A DNA stretch of 64,000 bases, from NCBI GenBank assembly GCA_032629725.1, contig JAFEVB010000004.1, positions 744,001 to 808,000 of the forward strand, given 5' to 3'. Under the pieces are notes generated by a model, which was not told the DNA's origin, searched no databases, and was given only the letters and a program-made list of their open reading frames with translations. This DNA is from Gremmenia infestans (Eukaryota; Ascomycota; Leotiomycetes; Helotiales; Hamatocanthoscyphaceae). This document shows positions 20,878-32,145 of the stretch, one piece after another. Position numbers and translations under genes: made by a program. Every line of letters starts with the position of its first letter. Position 1 is the first letter of the stretch.

Positions 20878-22723
20878 AATAGAGGTGGTGTTTCCAGCGA
20901 TTTTGGGGAAGCATGGGCGTTGGGTGGCTCACATGGCATGCACTAGAATAATCTGCCAATGCGATAAAATCTTCAAATATAGGCCTCTCCGCTTGCAGCA
21001 GGCTTGCAGATATTCGCTGGTCATGCAGCAAAGTAATCCGGAGAGTTGTTTCTGTCCTTCCGCATGGGTCTTCTCTGACGGCAACCCATTTTCGCCCCAT
21101 ATGCCCCATTGGTTGATATACTTCTTCCCCATACGCAGCCCTGCGGCCATTCGGCCGTTACCGTTGAAACTTGCAGATTGACAATCCCGTGGGTTACCCG
21201 ATTACTAGGCAGGGCGTGACACTTGAAACAGGATCTTGGTAAAGTACATATCTAGGTACCTAAGTAGGTGCGAAGGCAATCCAGCCATGATGGTGTCGAC
21301 TTGGGTTCCTAGTTGGAATTGATGAATAGGGGGAGGAAGTTCTTATACTTTTGGTGCAGAAGCAGGTAAATGGATGCCACTGCTCTGCTTTTATCAATAA
21401 TTGATTGCCCGCATCGGACTTGCGGTCCTGTGATCGTTGGCTAGCATGAAAGTTGGGATGGAACAGCAGCATTACATCTTGGTAATTCCTATTTCTAGCC
21501 TAGTGTACCTTGCGAATAATTCTCTAAAAAGTTAAACGCACTACTACTTCCCCACTACTTTTTCTATTTCCACCATACCCAGGTAGATGATCTCCAGTCG
21601 GCCAATAATGGTCGTCATGGTCAATGGCCAGGGCCAAGCAAGGAGGGGTGTGGAGGGGTGGCTTCAACAGGGGTGTTTGATTTTTTGGAGGGGCTCTCGG
21701 GCTGATTTCAAAAAAAAAGTTGCCAACACATACATACCTACGTCCATCTTCGACTCAACCTCTCGTCTCGTCTCGTTTCTATGCGTTGCAGCCTGACTCT
21801 CTACCACATTCACATCCACATCCTCGCCCATTCCGCAGTCAACAGCCATCCATCAGCCAACTGTTGCCCCCCATGAGGCAGCAGAGTAGAGCATTGGCCT
21901 GGCTAGTGGTGGGAACTCAATTCGGAATGCGCTGCTCACTTGGTCGCTGCTTTAGTGACAGCGCGCTTGTTCGTTTGTTCCGTAGGTAGGTAGGACCGGT
22001 AGGTAGGTATCAAATCGCCCTCACCTATTCACGGCATGGTGCCTTTCTGCCTCGAAGACTTTTGTAACGAGATCAACGGTCCCCCTCCCCCTATCGACCA
22101 ATGCCAACGCTCTCGGCACACTCAATGGCATGACGGCTATCTCTGAGCAATGAAAACTCTAGTCTAGACCAATCCGCGCCAGGCTCCGTCAGCTAGAACT
22201 CCCAGGGATCAACCCATCGAATATACTACTACTGCATGGCTGGGTGGCTCGGGACAGACATGAGAGGGCGGCAGCACGGATCGGGGGGAGCGGTGGGAGA
22301 AGACTAGTCAAGAAGCCCTTGATCCATCAGCCTATCTTCCTCCTCCTCGAGCGGGGTCATAGATACGGACGAGGAGGATGGGGTCAAGTCCATCCCCCTC
22401 GATGACTGGCGCTGCTAGAGCCGGCAGACTTTTGAAAAGGTATAAAAGGGAGGTCGAGCGACCTTCTTGGAGAGTTTCCTTCTTCTTTCCTTTCCATCCG
22501 TTTGTTCACCTCAAAAACTTCACTCTCATACAAACAGTTTGTCTTACAAATACAAGTCCCCTTACTTCACCTCATCTCAACCTTGATTCATACTTACTTG
22601 TCCTTGCTCGCCGTTTGTATCTAAACTGCACAGCATCGCTCTTGCCTTCAATTCACTCTCAAACACTTCTTTGTCACCAAGCAAATCGTTGTCGTTTGAC
22701 ATTACCTCATCACCTACATCATC
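20878..22723. other. Long intergenic region with KxDL-gene promoter and leader
   Basis: 1.85 kb without a supported gene. It has small TAGG-type repeats (near 21980-22010), an oligo-A run near 21710 and several short ATG-started frames that would be upstream ORFs if the transcript is long. CT-rich leader sequence begins around 22480. Confidence 0.45.
22441..22448 (+). promoter_or_regulatory. TATA box of the KxDL gene
   Basis: TATAAAAG followed by GGAGG and then a long CT-rich leader up to the ATG at 22724. This is the clearest TATA element in the window; a start site about 30-60 bp downstream would give a leader of roughly 230 bp. Confidence 0.5.
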
Positions 22724-23447
22724 ATGGCCTACCCGCAAACCTACTACCAGACCACCTCCCTCCCCATTTCCGTCCCTTCAAAATCCCAGCATGCTCAATA
22801 TTACACTCCTCAAAACCACGGATACTCAGTTTCACCTCCCGAGGTCGCTGAGTCTGTCACCACCGGAGCAAGCATGACTCCCGCATACGGCAATTCCACC
22901 TACTCTGCAACTTCAAATAGTTACGCCGGGAGTGCGAGCAGCGAGTATGACAGCACTTCTTCTGCCAATGGCGTAGATATGCAAGAGTACATGCAAGATC
23001 GCTTCAACGGCGCATTCGACCCTCTTCCTCTCGACCGCACTTTGGCTGTCCAGGCGCAAACGTAAGTTTCAGAATTATACAGCGAGCAATTCCAGATTTA
23101 CTGACAACTCTTTAGATCAGGATTGCTTAATGCAAAGCACCGCGAACTACAGGATTTGCAGGCATTGGCTCAGCAGCGTCTTGCGCGGTCTAGAGCTAGA
23201 TTGGCCGAGGGCTACCAAGATGCCAAGGAGGTGAAGAGAGATCTCGAATGGACACAGAAGCGCGTTTCGTAAGTTCTTCATTTCGCAGTTCTCATTTCCT
23301 CAATGGTTCGCTTTTGAGCGACTCTTGCTTGTTGTTACAAAAAACACCAACTGACAAATTCCTAGAACAATGAAGACAAAAGCCTCGCGCAAACACCCCA
23401 AAGAATACAAGCAAGCCCGCGCGCGCTATCCATCACCAGAATACTAG
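22724..23447 (+). CDS. KXD1: KxDL-motif protein (KXD1-like, BLOC-1-related)
   Basis: Model join(22724..23061,23116..23268,23366..23447), 190 aa. Exon 1 encodes a Ser/Thr/Tyr/Pro-rich low-complexity N-terminus of about 90 residues. Exons 2 and 3 form a helical coiled-coil region with HRELQDLQALAQQRLARSRA, then KEVKRDLEWTQKRVSTMKTK, which contains the K-x-D-L signature (KRDL), and finally RKHPKEY. In yeast Kxd1 belongs to a BLOC-1-like endosomal complex; that role is inferred here from the motif. Introns (54 and 97 bp) have GTAAGT donors, CTGAC branch sites and TAG acceptors. A TATA box lies upstream. The low-complexity N-terminus is unlike the short yeast protein. Confidence 0.78.
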
Positions 23448-25157
23448 ATGTTCCTTTTCCAAGTCTCAAAATTTTGATTTCCCAAAACGGCAGTCTGTTG
23501 TCGACGTCGCTTCTTCCCCTTTCTTTTTGGCGCAGCGTGGTTTTGGTTTAAGCGCGGCCTGGCTGCTTTATTGTCGAGCGTTATGACTTATGATTGGATG
23601 TCGCACTGCCATGGGAACGGTCCAGCCGCCAGGGCTGCAGGTTGCAGTAGTTCCCGTGGCCTGCCGTTGTCCTCCCCCTGTCCCGAGTGTGACGTGCAGC
23701 GCATGGTAGAGGTGCTTGGGTGGTCAGAATGATGTGGAGGCTGTAGATTTTATCTGGGTCTGCGGCTTACTGCTTTGGAAGGCGTTTTCCGGAGTCTTTG
23801 GGTGGTGAAATTGTCCACAAGGGAATAGTGTGATTGATATTAATGTTTTCCTCTGGTTTTGAGTATGATGGGGCTAGTTGAATAGGCTTGTATTTGGAGT
23901 AATTACATACACACTGTGGTTCTTCTGTTTCTGGGCTTGTGAGTGGAGTAGATGAGGACCTGGGTTTCCTGATGGGGATTAAGCTCCCAGAGGAGACGAG
24001 TGATTTCCTCATGGGGTCTAGAGTGCGAGTGAGCGTGATCTGTTGAACTGAGACATACTCTCCTTTAAGCCCAAGCCACCCCTTGTGACTGTACATTGTG
24101 ATTCGTAGATGAGGTGACCCAGTGGAGGAAATACAAAGACCTTACTGGCTACCTTGGGTAGCTAGCAGGTATGTATGTGTACTGTAATGTGAGAGTGGCT
24201 GATGTGGTAGGTTAGGTAGGGAGGTATATGACATAAGCACCTCGCTACCCCTGGTGGCTCTGAGGGGGAGGCGCGGCGGGGGGTGGAGACCTTAAAACGT
24301 GACTCAATTCTCCCACTCTTCTGAATATCCTTGATTGATGTCAAGTCACACTATGGCATACTATACACCTGTAATATATAGATAGATCTTCTTTTGTATT
24401 GTAGATTGACGATAGATAGATGGAAGAACGTGGAATTCATAATAGGGATATCGGTGGAACGGGGGTGGTTTTCATGATAGGGAGGTGGATGGAAGTAGGT
24501 AGGTGCTATGAAAGGTGGGTTTGTGTTGTTGGGTTTGTTGTGTAATTCATTGGTTGATTGAGAATTGAGAATTGAGAATTACTTGGGGGTCGGCCATTGT
24601 GATGTGCTGTATTAGGAAGATGAAGATGAAGATGAGGATGGATATAATGGTTTGTATTTTAAGGAATCATGTGTATAAGAGAGTGAGAGTTTATATATGT
24701 GTGTGTATGTATGTATGTATGTAGAGAGGATAGGATGGGATTATTGAGTATATTATATGAGAGGTTGAGCTGCGTGTTGGGTTGTGCTTTGATTGGCACA
24801 GCGTAAAGGTTATAGAGAATGAGGAAAAGTTACGAGATGAATATGGAGGTGCAGCAAGGCTTTTTGTTAAGGATAGAGTATATTATATGCAATATCATTA
24901 AATGGAGGCAGTGCGCAGTTTGTTTGCAGAAATAATTCTTGATTACTGCATGGCTTTTTGCTGTTTCTATGGCACAACAACAAGTAGGTCTGAATGCTAA
25001 GGTGAAGCAACTGTCAAGTCCACTTCTCCGCCTTGAAAGTACAGGGCTTTCCCTCTAAACGTGTAAAGAATGAACACAGGTAGAGTATCTTTCCCTCATG
25101 AGTACCGCCAATTTGACCTTTGCAGTAGAGCCAAATGAAGAAAGCTGAGAAGACAAT
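23448..25157. other. Intergenic with simple repeats
   Basis: 1.7 kb between convergent genes. It holds a GAATTGA-type triplication (about 24559-24580), a GAAGAT run (24615-24640) and TATG repeats (24705-24723). No coding signal on either strand. Confidence 0.55.
24705..24723. repeat. TATG tetranucleotide tandem
   Basis: About five copies of TATG/GTAT, preceded by a short TATATATGTGTGTG tract. Confidence 0.8.
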
Positions 25158-26224
25158 TTACCACTCGGAGGCCTTGGCGTTGGCGTCAGGTGCACCCCAC
25201 TCGGCACTAGCAGCTGGAGCAGCAGCCCTAGAAAATGTCACGTTAGCGTTTGATATTGTAGAATTGGATAAAGGGATTCTTACCAATCATCACCGCCAGC
25301 AGCGTCCCATCCAGGACCACCAGCAGCAGGTGGTGCGGCGGTGGTAGCGCTGGCAGCAGCGAAAGCACCGGCACCGGCACCAGAGACCTCCCAGTCAGCA
25401 TTTCCTCCAAAGCCTTGGTCGATAGCAGCTGGGCCGACCTCATCAGCACCAGGAACCTTGGCCTCATCGGCAACCTCCTTGTTCTCCTCGGCCTCAGGGT
25501 CGCGGTAGAAGTACAAATCAACCATAACATCCCACTCTGTCTCGCGGTTGGCGATGGAGCCACGGAGACGGAGGACCTCACGGGCCAACATCCACCAGAC
25601 GAGTCCGATGGCGTGACGACCCTTGTTATTGGTTGGGATGGCGACGTCGACGAACTCGGTGGGCGAGTCGGTGTCGCAGAGGGCAATGACGGGAATGTTG
25701 ACGTAGGAAGCTTCCTTGATGGCTTGGGCGTCGGTGCGCGGGTCGGTAACGATGATCAGACGAGGTTCCTTGAACGAACGGGTGATGTAGTTGGTGAAGT
25801 TACCGGGGGTGAAACGTCCTGCGATGGCGACGGCACCGGTGTGATGGGCGAACTTCAGGACAGCACGCTGGCCGTAGGGACGGGCGGAGATGACAACGAT
25901 GTCAGCGGGGTTGTCGATGGCGGCGATGATGCGGGCTGCGAGAACGATCTTCTCCCTGTAGACGAAGATTCATTAGAACTGATCTGAAATTGAGCTTGGG
26001 ATTGGGATTTGTTGGCGCATAAGCTCCTCCAGCTTTTTTTTCTCTTGTACGTACCAGGTCTTGCCAATGTTGATAACGTTGATTCCATCTGGGCGAGTCT
26101 TCCACAGGTAGGGTTCCATGTGAACCTGCAAGTTCTTGGATCCGAGGTGGGATTGAGCTGCGAGGAGCATCTCAATGTCCTGCGAGGTCGCATTGAAGAT
26201 TGGGGGGAGATTTGAAGGCGACAT
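25158..26224 (-). CDS. RPS0: 40S ribosomal protein S0 (uS2, RPSA family)
   Basis: Model complement(join(25158..25227,25284..25955,26055..26224)), 303 aa. Starts MSPSNLPPIFNATSQDIEML and carries HLGSKNLQVHMEPYLWKTRP, IVLAARIIAAIDNPADI, HTGAVAIAGRFTPGNFTNYI, EPRLIIVTDPRTDAQAIKEA and NNKGRHAIGLVWWMLAREVL, all hallmarks of eukaryotic uS2. The tail is Ala/Gly-rich and ends with repeated acidic-W motifs (GGDDW, AEWGAPDANAKASEW). The last exon is only 70 bp and joins across a codon for Trp. The product sits on the head/platform of the 40S subunit and is needed for pre-40S maturation. It is divergent from the mitochondrial uS15 gene with a 299-bp shared upstream region. Confidence 0.95.
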
Positions 26225-26523
26225 CTTTGCGAATTAAATTTGACGGTTGTCGATGTCAAATATTGGGAAGATGTGTTGTTGTAGATTGCTGGATTCGAAG
26301 CGTTGATGAAATTTGAAAAGAAATTCGTTCCGAGTGCGCGGAAAGTTCGCGATGCTCGCTAAGCTTAATGCCCTAAAGCCTCAGTCCTCAGCCTCATCAA
26401 TTTTAAATGCCACAGGTACTTAAGGCGCTAACCTCCATACAGCCTTAGCTTAAGACTCGCATCTTGAGATTCTCAAAGTTCACGCTCAACTGAAAGAGAT
26501 GACAGCTTCAAGATAGAGTCAAT
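26225..26523. promoter_or_regulatory. Bidirectional promoter RPS0 / mitochondrial uS15
   Basis: 299 bp between head-to-head start codons of a cytosolic and a mitochondrial ribosomal protein gene. It contains paired CTTAAG-type words (TACTTAAGG, AGCTTAAGAC), but I cannot assign a factor. Confidence 0.45.
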
Positions 26524-27532
26524 ATGCCTCCACGAATACCTGCCCCACAACGCCTGAATGGTGTGAGCTGTAAGATATACTTCACCCAAACCCAGTTGCC
26601 CATTCAAACTAACCCAGTCTCTAGTATGCTTCCGACCAGCTCAATCATCAACGGCCCATATTCCAACAGCCAATGCCTCAACCTTCGCCCAAAGAAAAGC
26701 CCACAAAGACCCCTACGCACTCGCCCAATCCGCCCAACGAAAGACAGTCAACCTAGCCCGCCAAAAGATCCTCCAAGAAGAGCGTAAAAAAGCCCTAGGC
26801 GATCCCGTCCGCGGCATCACAACCCCCTTCATCGAGTCCTTCGACAACGTATCCGGGTCCGCCTCCGTCCTCCTAGATGCCCTCCCCAGCGACGGCACGC
26901 AACAGCGCGTGCAAGTCAAGTCAGGGGATGACGTCTACCTGAACCATTTCGTGACAGCCTCCGAGCTGACCGACAGTCTAGCGCACAGCTATGAGCTGAC
27001 GGAACCCACGAGGGCCAAGGTGGCGGCTTTTAGAGACCCGGCGGTAGAAGCTGCGGATAAGAAAGTCCACGATGAGGGACATGAGCGTGCTGTTACGGCG
27101 CTGGCACGGATAGTGAGTCTCGCCAATGCAGGGCAGGCCGATAAAACACGCGCGAATATCCAGCGCTGCGTCGAGACATTCGGACGCCATACCACGGACT
27201 CGACGCTACGACCGCGTGCTCCCATAAATCCAGATATTCTCGGCGGCAAGGAACTGCCCAAGAAGACGCCGAGGGCAGGGCCGGATACGGGGAGTTCGGA
27301 GGTGCAGATTGCGATTCTGACAGCTAAGATTAGGGTCCTTGCCACTCAGTTGGAGAAGAAGGGGGGGAATAAGGATAAGATTAACAAGCGGAACTTAAGG
27401 GTTATGGTGCATAAGAGGCAGAAGCTGTTGAGGTATTTGAGAACCAAGGAGAGGGGGAGTGACAGATGGGAGAATTTGGTGGGGACGTTGGGGTTGACGG
27501 AGGGGACATGGCAAGGAGAGATTAGTCTGTAG
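26524..27532 (+). CDS. MRPS28: Mitochondrial ribosomal protein uS15m (bacterial S15 type)
   Basis: Model join(26524..26569,26625..27532), 317 aa. Exon 1 encodes MPPRIPAPQRLNGVS, the start of a basic presequence; intron 26570-26624 has GTAAGA, CTAAC and TAG. (A GTGTGA donor nine bases upstream would also keep frame.) The C-terminal 90 residues are the S15 fold: DTGSSEVQIAILTAKIRVLA, KDKINKRNLRVMVHKRQKLL and RYLRTKERGSDRW. The longer N-terminal part (FAQRKAHKDPYALAQSAQRK onward) is typical of fungal Mrps28. It should act in the small subunit of the mitochondrial ribosome. Confidence 0.9.
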
Positions 27533-27968
27533 AATTTGTATGTTATTGTGTATAGGTTGATGGGATGTAAAAATAGGATGAGAATCTATGGATGAAGCTG
27601 TCACCTAATCATGTATTAGAGCAGAAGAACATGGAAGTGCTAATTCTCTTCTTTGAATAGAGTAACAACAAGAGTGTATCCTGCCAGGTGTCCCGGGTTG
27701 AATCACTCACAGCTTTCGACACATTTTCAAGACGAAGGTGAGATCCCGTCATGAATCATGTGAAAGATGTCAAAATCACCCCCTCAAGGCTAGTAGGTCT
27801 ACTCGGACACTGTAACATACAGTATTGCATAATGTTTTTTGGACTGAAACTGATAATACCATACCACCCTCAAGTCATGCCATAATTTCCGGACGCCAGA
27901 TATAACAGTACAACATTGACAGCAAGAAGCCCGGCTATAGAAAGAGAACTAATAATCAAGACGCTAAT
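27533..27968. other. Intergenic between convergent genes
   Basis: 3' flanks of uS15m and VMA6. No coding or RNA signal seen. Confidence 0.55.
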
Positions 27969-29213
27969 CTAGAATACACTGATGTAGTTGCCAATCCGCT
28001 CCTTTTGGTTTTGTGCTATGCACTCTGCAATCCAAGTGATATTTCGAATTTCCTATATCCCATTTTAGTATGACTTTTAGAGTGGAATAAGAAAGAAATA
28101 CCTGTTCCCGCAACTTAACCCACGCATAGACAATCGCAAAGGAAAACTGCCGTGTGAAAGCACTCTTCGATATCTCCATCTCCTTCTGGTAGAACAAATC
28201 CTCCAAGCTCTTTCCGTCACCACCAGTACCTCCACTCATATTACCCGCTCCAGCACTACTCTGACCCATGCCCGCTGCATCGAAGTATGTCTTGTAATCA
28301 CTAACGCCCTCCACAGCTAATCTTACGCCCTCGACATCCTCCGCCCTGGAAAGCATGTACGAGCCTTCCGGATATAACCGGCCGAAACTGGGATACAGCT
28401 TCTTCCGGTCAGTCTTCGATAGATCTGTGCCAAAGGAATTCAGCGTAATATTGATAGCTCTCCGATCTGCCTCGAACTCCAAAATCTCCGTCATAACCTC
28501 TGCAGTCGGTGTGCCCGCCATATCTGGATCCGTGTTGACAAAGTTGTTGAAGTCCTCAAGGTAGTTCTTGTATAAGGTATTCCGAACAATCTCGATATTC
28601 AGCTCGTCCAAATCCTGGTGGCTGAGGCTGCCCTTGAAATATGGTGCTAGTGGCGTTTCAATCAGAACGCTGTTGTAGAGTTCTTCGATATTTGTTGCGA
28701 CGCAGAGAACGGGCATAGTTTCGAACCAGCCTAGAGGGTGGCATCTCTCCAACAGCTCCCTCGTGTCTCGCTCATGTAATGTGCCAGTAATCAGTAGTGC
28801 GACGTTATCGATCATGTAGCCGTAGGTGAGGTAGTCCATAAACTTCGCAAGGGCACCAACAGCGTTCGCTCGTACATATCGGAACTCTGCGATGAGCTTG
28901 TCGGTGGTCTTTTCGGCGAGGGTGGAGGTTGACGGGTTTGGTGGGAGAGATGCAAGGAAGTCACCATAAGCTGGGCCGAGTTGCAGCTTGAGGTCTGATG
29001 CGGATTAGCAGGAGAAAACAGGTATACTCCGGTTCAACCCACCATCAATCGTCTCGCACTGGGTCAAGTTGTTATAGTTCTGGCCCGTAAGTAATCCATT
29101 TCTGTATCCGCGTACAATGCCTTCAATGTAGCTTTGGGATGATCAGCGAATGCGCTTTTGAGATGATTCGGAGCTTCTTACCCGTTGTTCACATTAAAGA
29201 AAAGACCCTCCAT
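27969..29213 (-). CDS. VMA6: V-type proton ATPase subunit d (V0)
   Basis: Model complement(join(27969..28052,28102..28994,29043..29131,29182..29213)), 365 aa. Starts MEGLFFNVNNGYIEGIVRGY, identical in layout to Vma6/ATP6V0D, followed by LTQCETIDDLKLQL, EFRYVRANAVGALAKFMDYL, YMIDNVALLITGTLHERD, HPLGWFETM, LYKNYLEDF and a conserved C-terminus EIRNITWIAECIAQNQKERI. Subunit d couples the V1 stalk to the membrane ring of the vacuolar/Golgi proton pump. The insert with Gly/Ser (AGAGNMSGGTGGDG) is a common fungal feature. All four exons keep frame; the final 84-bp exon is easily missed because the upstream frame reads a few codons into the intron. Confidence 0.95.
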
Positions 29214-29512
29214 TTTGGCGAAATGCTGTAGGAGATCGAGTGAGTTTTCGAGGCTCGATCGTCCACGGACGCACGGTTTTTTAAGTAGTTAGGTAGGTGA
29301 AGTATGGTAGGGTAGCTAGAGCTACGCAAGTTCATAATGAATCGAGGGACGTCACCTGATATTAACACTAAGCTAATCGTGGGCTGGTTTTTATCCTTAG
29401 CGCCTTCCCGCACTTTCTTCACGAATAATTTTTTTGAAGCTTAAGGTTTGAGATAATTCATCCACCAAGCACCAACACAACTACCACGAAAAGACGTTGG
29501 CCATAATTCAAG

Positions 29513-31700
29513 ATGGGCCTCTTCGTACTTTCCGAAACCAGTGCTGGTTTTGCCCTTTTCAAGGCCGACAAAAAAGCTCTCAAGAAGAGCGAAGGTGCAG
29601 AAGTTGAGACCGCTGAGGGTATCAATGGACTGTAAGTGCAATTGAGCTACAATCGAGTCTCTAAAGCTTCGCGACCCAATTCTGACTTTACCCCTCTATT
29701 ATAGTCTCAAGTTAAAGCATTTCGAGAAGTTCGACAGTGCTGCGACTGCACTGGAGGAGGTCGCATCTCTCGTCGAGGGGAAGGTTTCGCCCATGCTCGC
29801 CAAACTTCTTGATTCACTCAAGGATGAAAAGAAGGCTTCTTTGGCTGTGGCAGACCCGAAATTGGGACAAGCTATCAACAAACTCCCAGGACTCACCCTG
29901 ACGCCTGTATCCGACTCTACGACCAATGATCTCTACCGCGCAATCCGCGATCACCTACCTTCCCTCATCCCAGGTCTCCTACCCGAAAACATCGCAACCA
30001 TGTCCCTTGGTCTTTCACATTCGCTCTCTCGACACAAGCTTAAGTTCTCGCCCGATAAGGTCGATACTATGATCGTACAAGCTATCGCACTCCTCGACGA
30101 CTTGGACAAAGAGCTAAACACCTACGCTATGCGCGTCAAGGAATGGTACGGATGGCATTTCCCCGAGATGGGTCGCATTGTCAACGACAACTTGGCCTAC
30201 GCCAGAATCATCATGAAGGTCGGTATGCGTACAAATTGTCAAAATACTGATCTTGCCGACATTTTGCCTGAAGAAATCGAGACTGCTGTCAAGTCTGCCG
30301 CCGAGGTCAGTATGGGTACCGAGATTACTGAGCAGGATTTGGACAACATCCAGCTTTTGGCAGAGCAAGTCGTTGGCTTTACGGAATACCGTCAGCAATT
30401 GTCAACCTACCTCACTGCTCGTATGCAAGCCATCGCACCCAATTTGACTGAGTTGGTTGGGGAACTTGTCGGAGCTAGACTGATTGCCCACTCTGGATCG
30501 CTCATGAGCCTCGCAAAGAGCCCTGCCAGTACTATTCAAATTCTGGGTGCTGAGAAGGCATTGTTCAGAGCTTTGAAGACGAAACACGACACACCAAAAT
30601 ATGGTCTCATCTACCATGCATCTCTGGTTGGTCAAGCCACTGGCAAGAACAAGGGCAAGATCTCTCGTATGTTGGCAGCCAAGGCGGCTATTGGTATTCG
30701 TGTCGATGCACTCTCAGACTGGAGTGCTCAGGGCGAGGGCAAGGGCGATGATGTGGACGACGAAGAGAGATCTGCACTGGGTGTCAAGTCACGTTCCAAG
30801 ATTGAGCGCCACCTTAGACTTTTGGAAGGCAAGCCCTTATTACCAAAGGGTGTCGCAGTTGGACCAAATGGAAAAGCTGCCACACCAGGGAAGTGGGAGA
30901 TCAAGGAGGCACGAAAGTACAACGCCAATGCTGATGGACTTGCTGGCGATGAGACTGCTGCTGTTGCCCCTGTTTCCGAGAAGAAGCCAAAGAAGGACAA
31001 GAAAGAAAAGAAAGAGAAGAAGCTGATCGAGGAAGTCAAGGAGGATGAGTCAGAGGACTCGGATGAGGAGATGCCCGACGTTGATGCTGGCCTCGGCCTC
31101 CCACCACCATCATTGAATGGTACCAAGGCTAAGCCAGTTGCCCAAAAGGAGTCCAATGGCACTGCCGAATCAATTTCATCCGTCTCAGAAGATGAAGAGG
31201 ATGATGAAGTACCAGCTACACAGTGGCAATCTTCGATACTTGGGAACACCAAAGAAGCGAAGAAGGCACGAAAGATTGAGCGTCATGAGCGGAATGTCGC
31301 CTTGGCCGAGGAGAAGTCGAAGAAAAGGGCTGAGCGAAAAGCCAAAGAGACTAAGAAAGCGGAGAAGGAAGAAAAGAGACAAGCAAAGGCCGCCAAAGAC
31401 GGAAAGAAATCTGGATCTTCAGCTCCACCGGCAGCTCCAATAGACCCAGATGTTGCTCATGCCGCTACCTTAAGTATGAGTCTCGAGAAATACAAGCGCA
31501 AACTCCAGGATGGCCAGATCAGTATCGTTGATGGTACCCCAGTCAAGACAAGCAAGAAGGACCTCAAGAAACAAAAGAAGCAAGAGGCGAAGGCCGCGGA
31601 AGCTCAGGCTGCCGCTAGTACGGATAGCAGCAAGAAGCGGAAGCATGAGGATGAGGCTGACAAGTCAGAGAAGAAGAAAAAGAAGAAGAACAAGCAATGA
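29513..31700 (+). CDS. NOP58: Nucleolar box C/D snoRNP protein NOP58
   Basis: Model join(29513..29631,29705..31700), 704 aa. Starts MGLFVLSETSAGFALFKADK, the Nop58 signature, and carries the coiled-coil region and Nop domain (RVKEWYGWHFPEMGRIVNDN, IAPNLTELVGELVGARLIAH, LAKSPASTIQILGAEKALFR, HASLVGQ, SRMLAAKAAIGIRVDALSDW). It binds fibrillarin and box C/D snoRNAs to direct 2'-O-methylation and early 18S processing in the nucleolus. The C-terminal tail of about 250 residues is KKE/KKD-rich with acidic stretches and a short conserved-looking piece (EVPATQWQSSILGNTKEA) and is longer than in most Nop58 proteins, which are nearer 500-600 aa. It is divergent from VMA6 with 299 bp between starts. Confidence 0.95.
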
Positions 31701-32145
31701 TTGTCGACTCTCGTTTCTGTAACATAATGGCCTCGATCCTCATGTTTGCTCTCTGGCGTGCTTGGTTGTTAATATTGGCGTAAGGCTGGTGGCATTGTCA
31801 GGATTTCCACCTTTGTATGGAGTTGTTTATAGGACGACGATTGGTTAGTCCGTAAAATAAAATGGCGAATGGAAGCATTTATCTCTTAAAATGTCGGATT
31901 TATCTTGTGATGTCTTGTCCATGTGATACCGTAATACCTTGCTTTATTCCCAATCCTTCTAGGTCTCTAGATTATCTAAATTAACAGAACATTCCTAGGA
32001 ATGGATTCATTTATATTGTGATGTTGGATCATTAAAAAGATTATGAAGTTGGGCTAGCAACTGGCACGCGCTAGTCTTCGGCTGCCTTCCAGCCTCAGCC
32101 TTGCATCAATCCCCTCCAATCCCTCTCCACAACACAACGAACAAA
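31701..32145. other. Intergenic, NOP58 3' flank and HUB1 promoter
   Basis: AT-rich 3' flank until about 32040, then a CT-rich leader to the HUB1 start. An in-frame extension upstream of 32146 begins only with TTG. Confidence 0.5.

Noticed and set aside
30114..31382. Several antisense frames over NOP58, including a 174-codon Ser/Leu-rich one
   Set aside because: They mirror Lys/Glu-rich codons of NOP58 on the other strand and have no features of their own.
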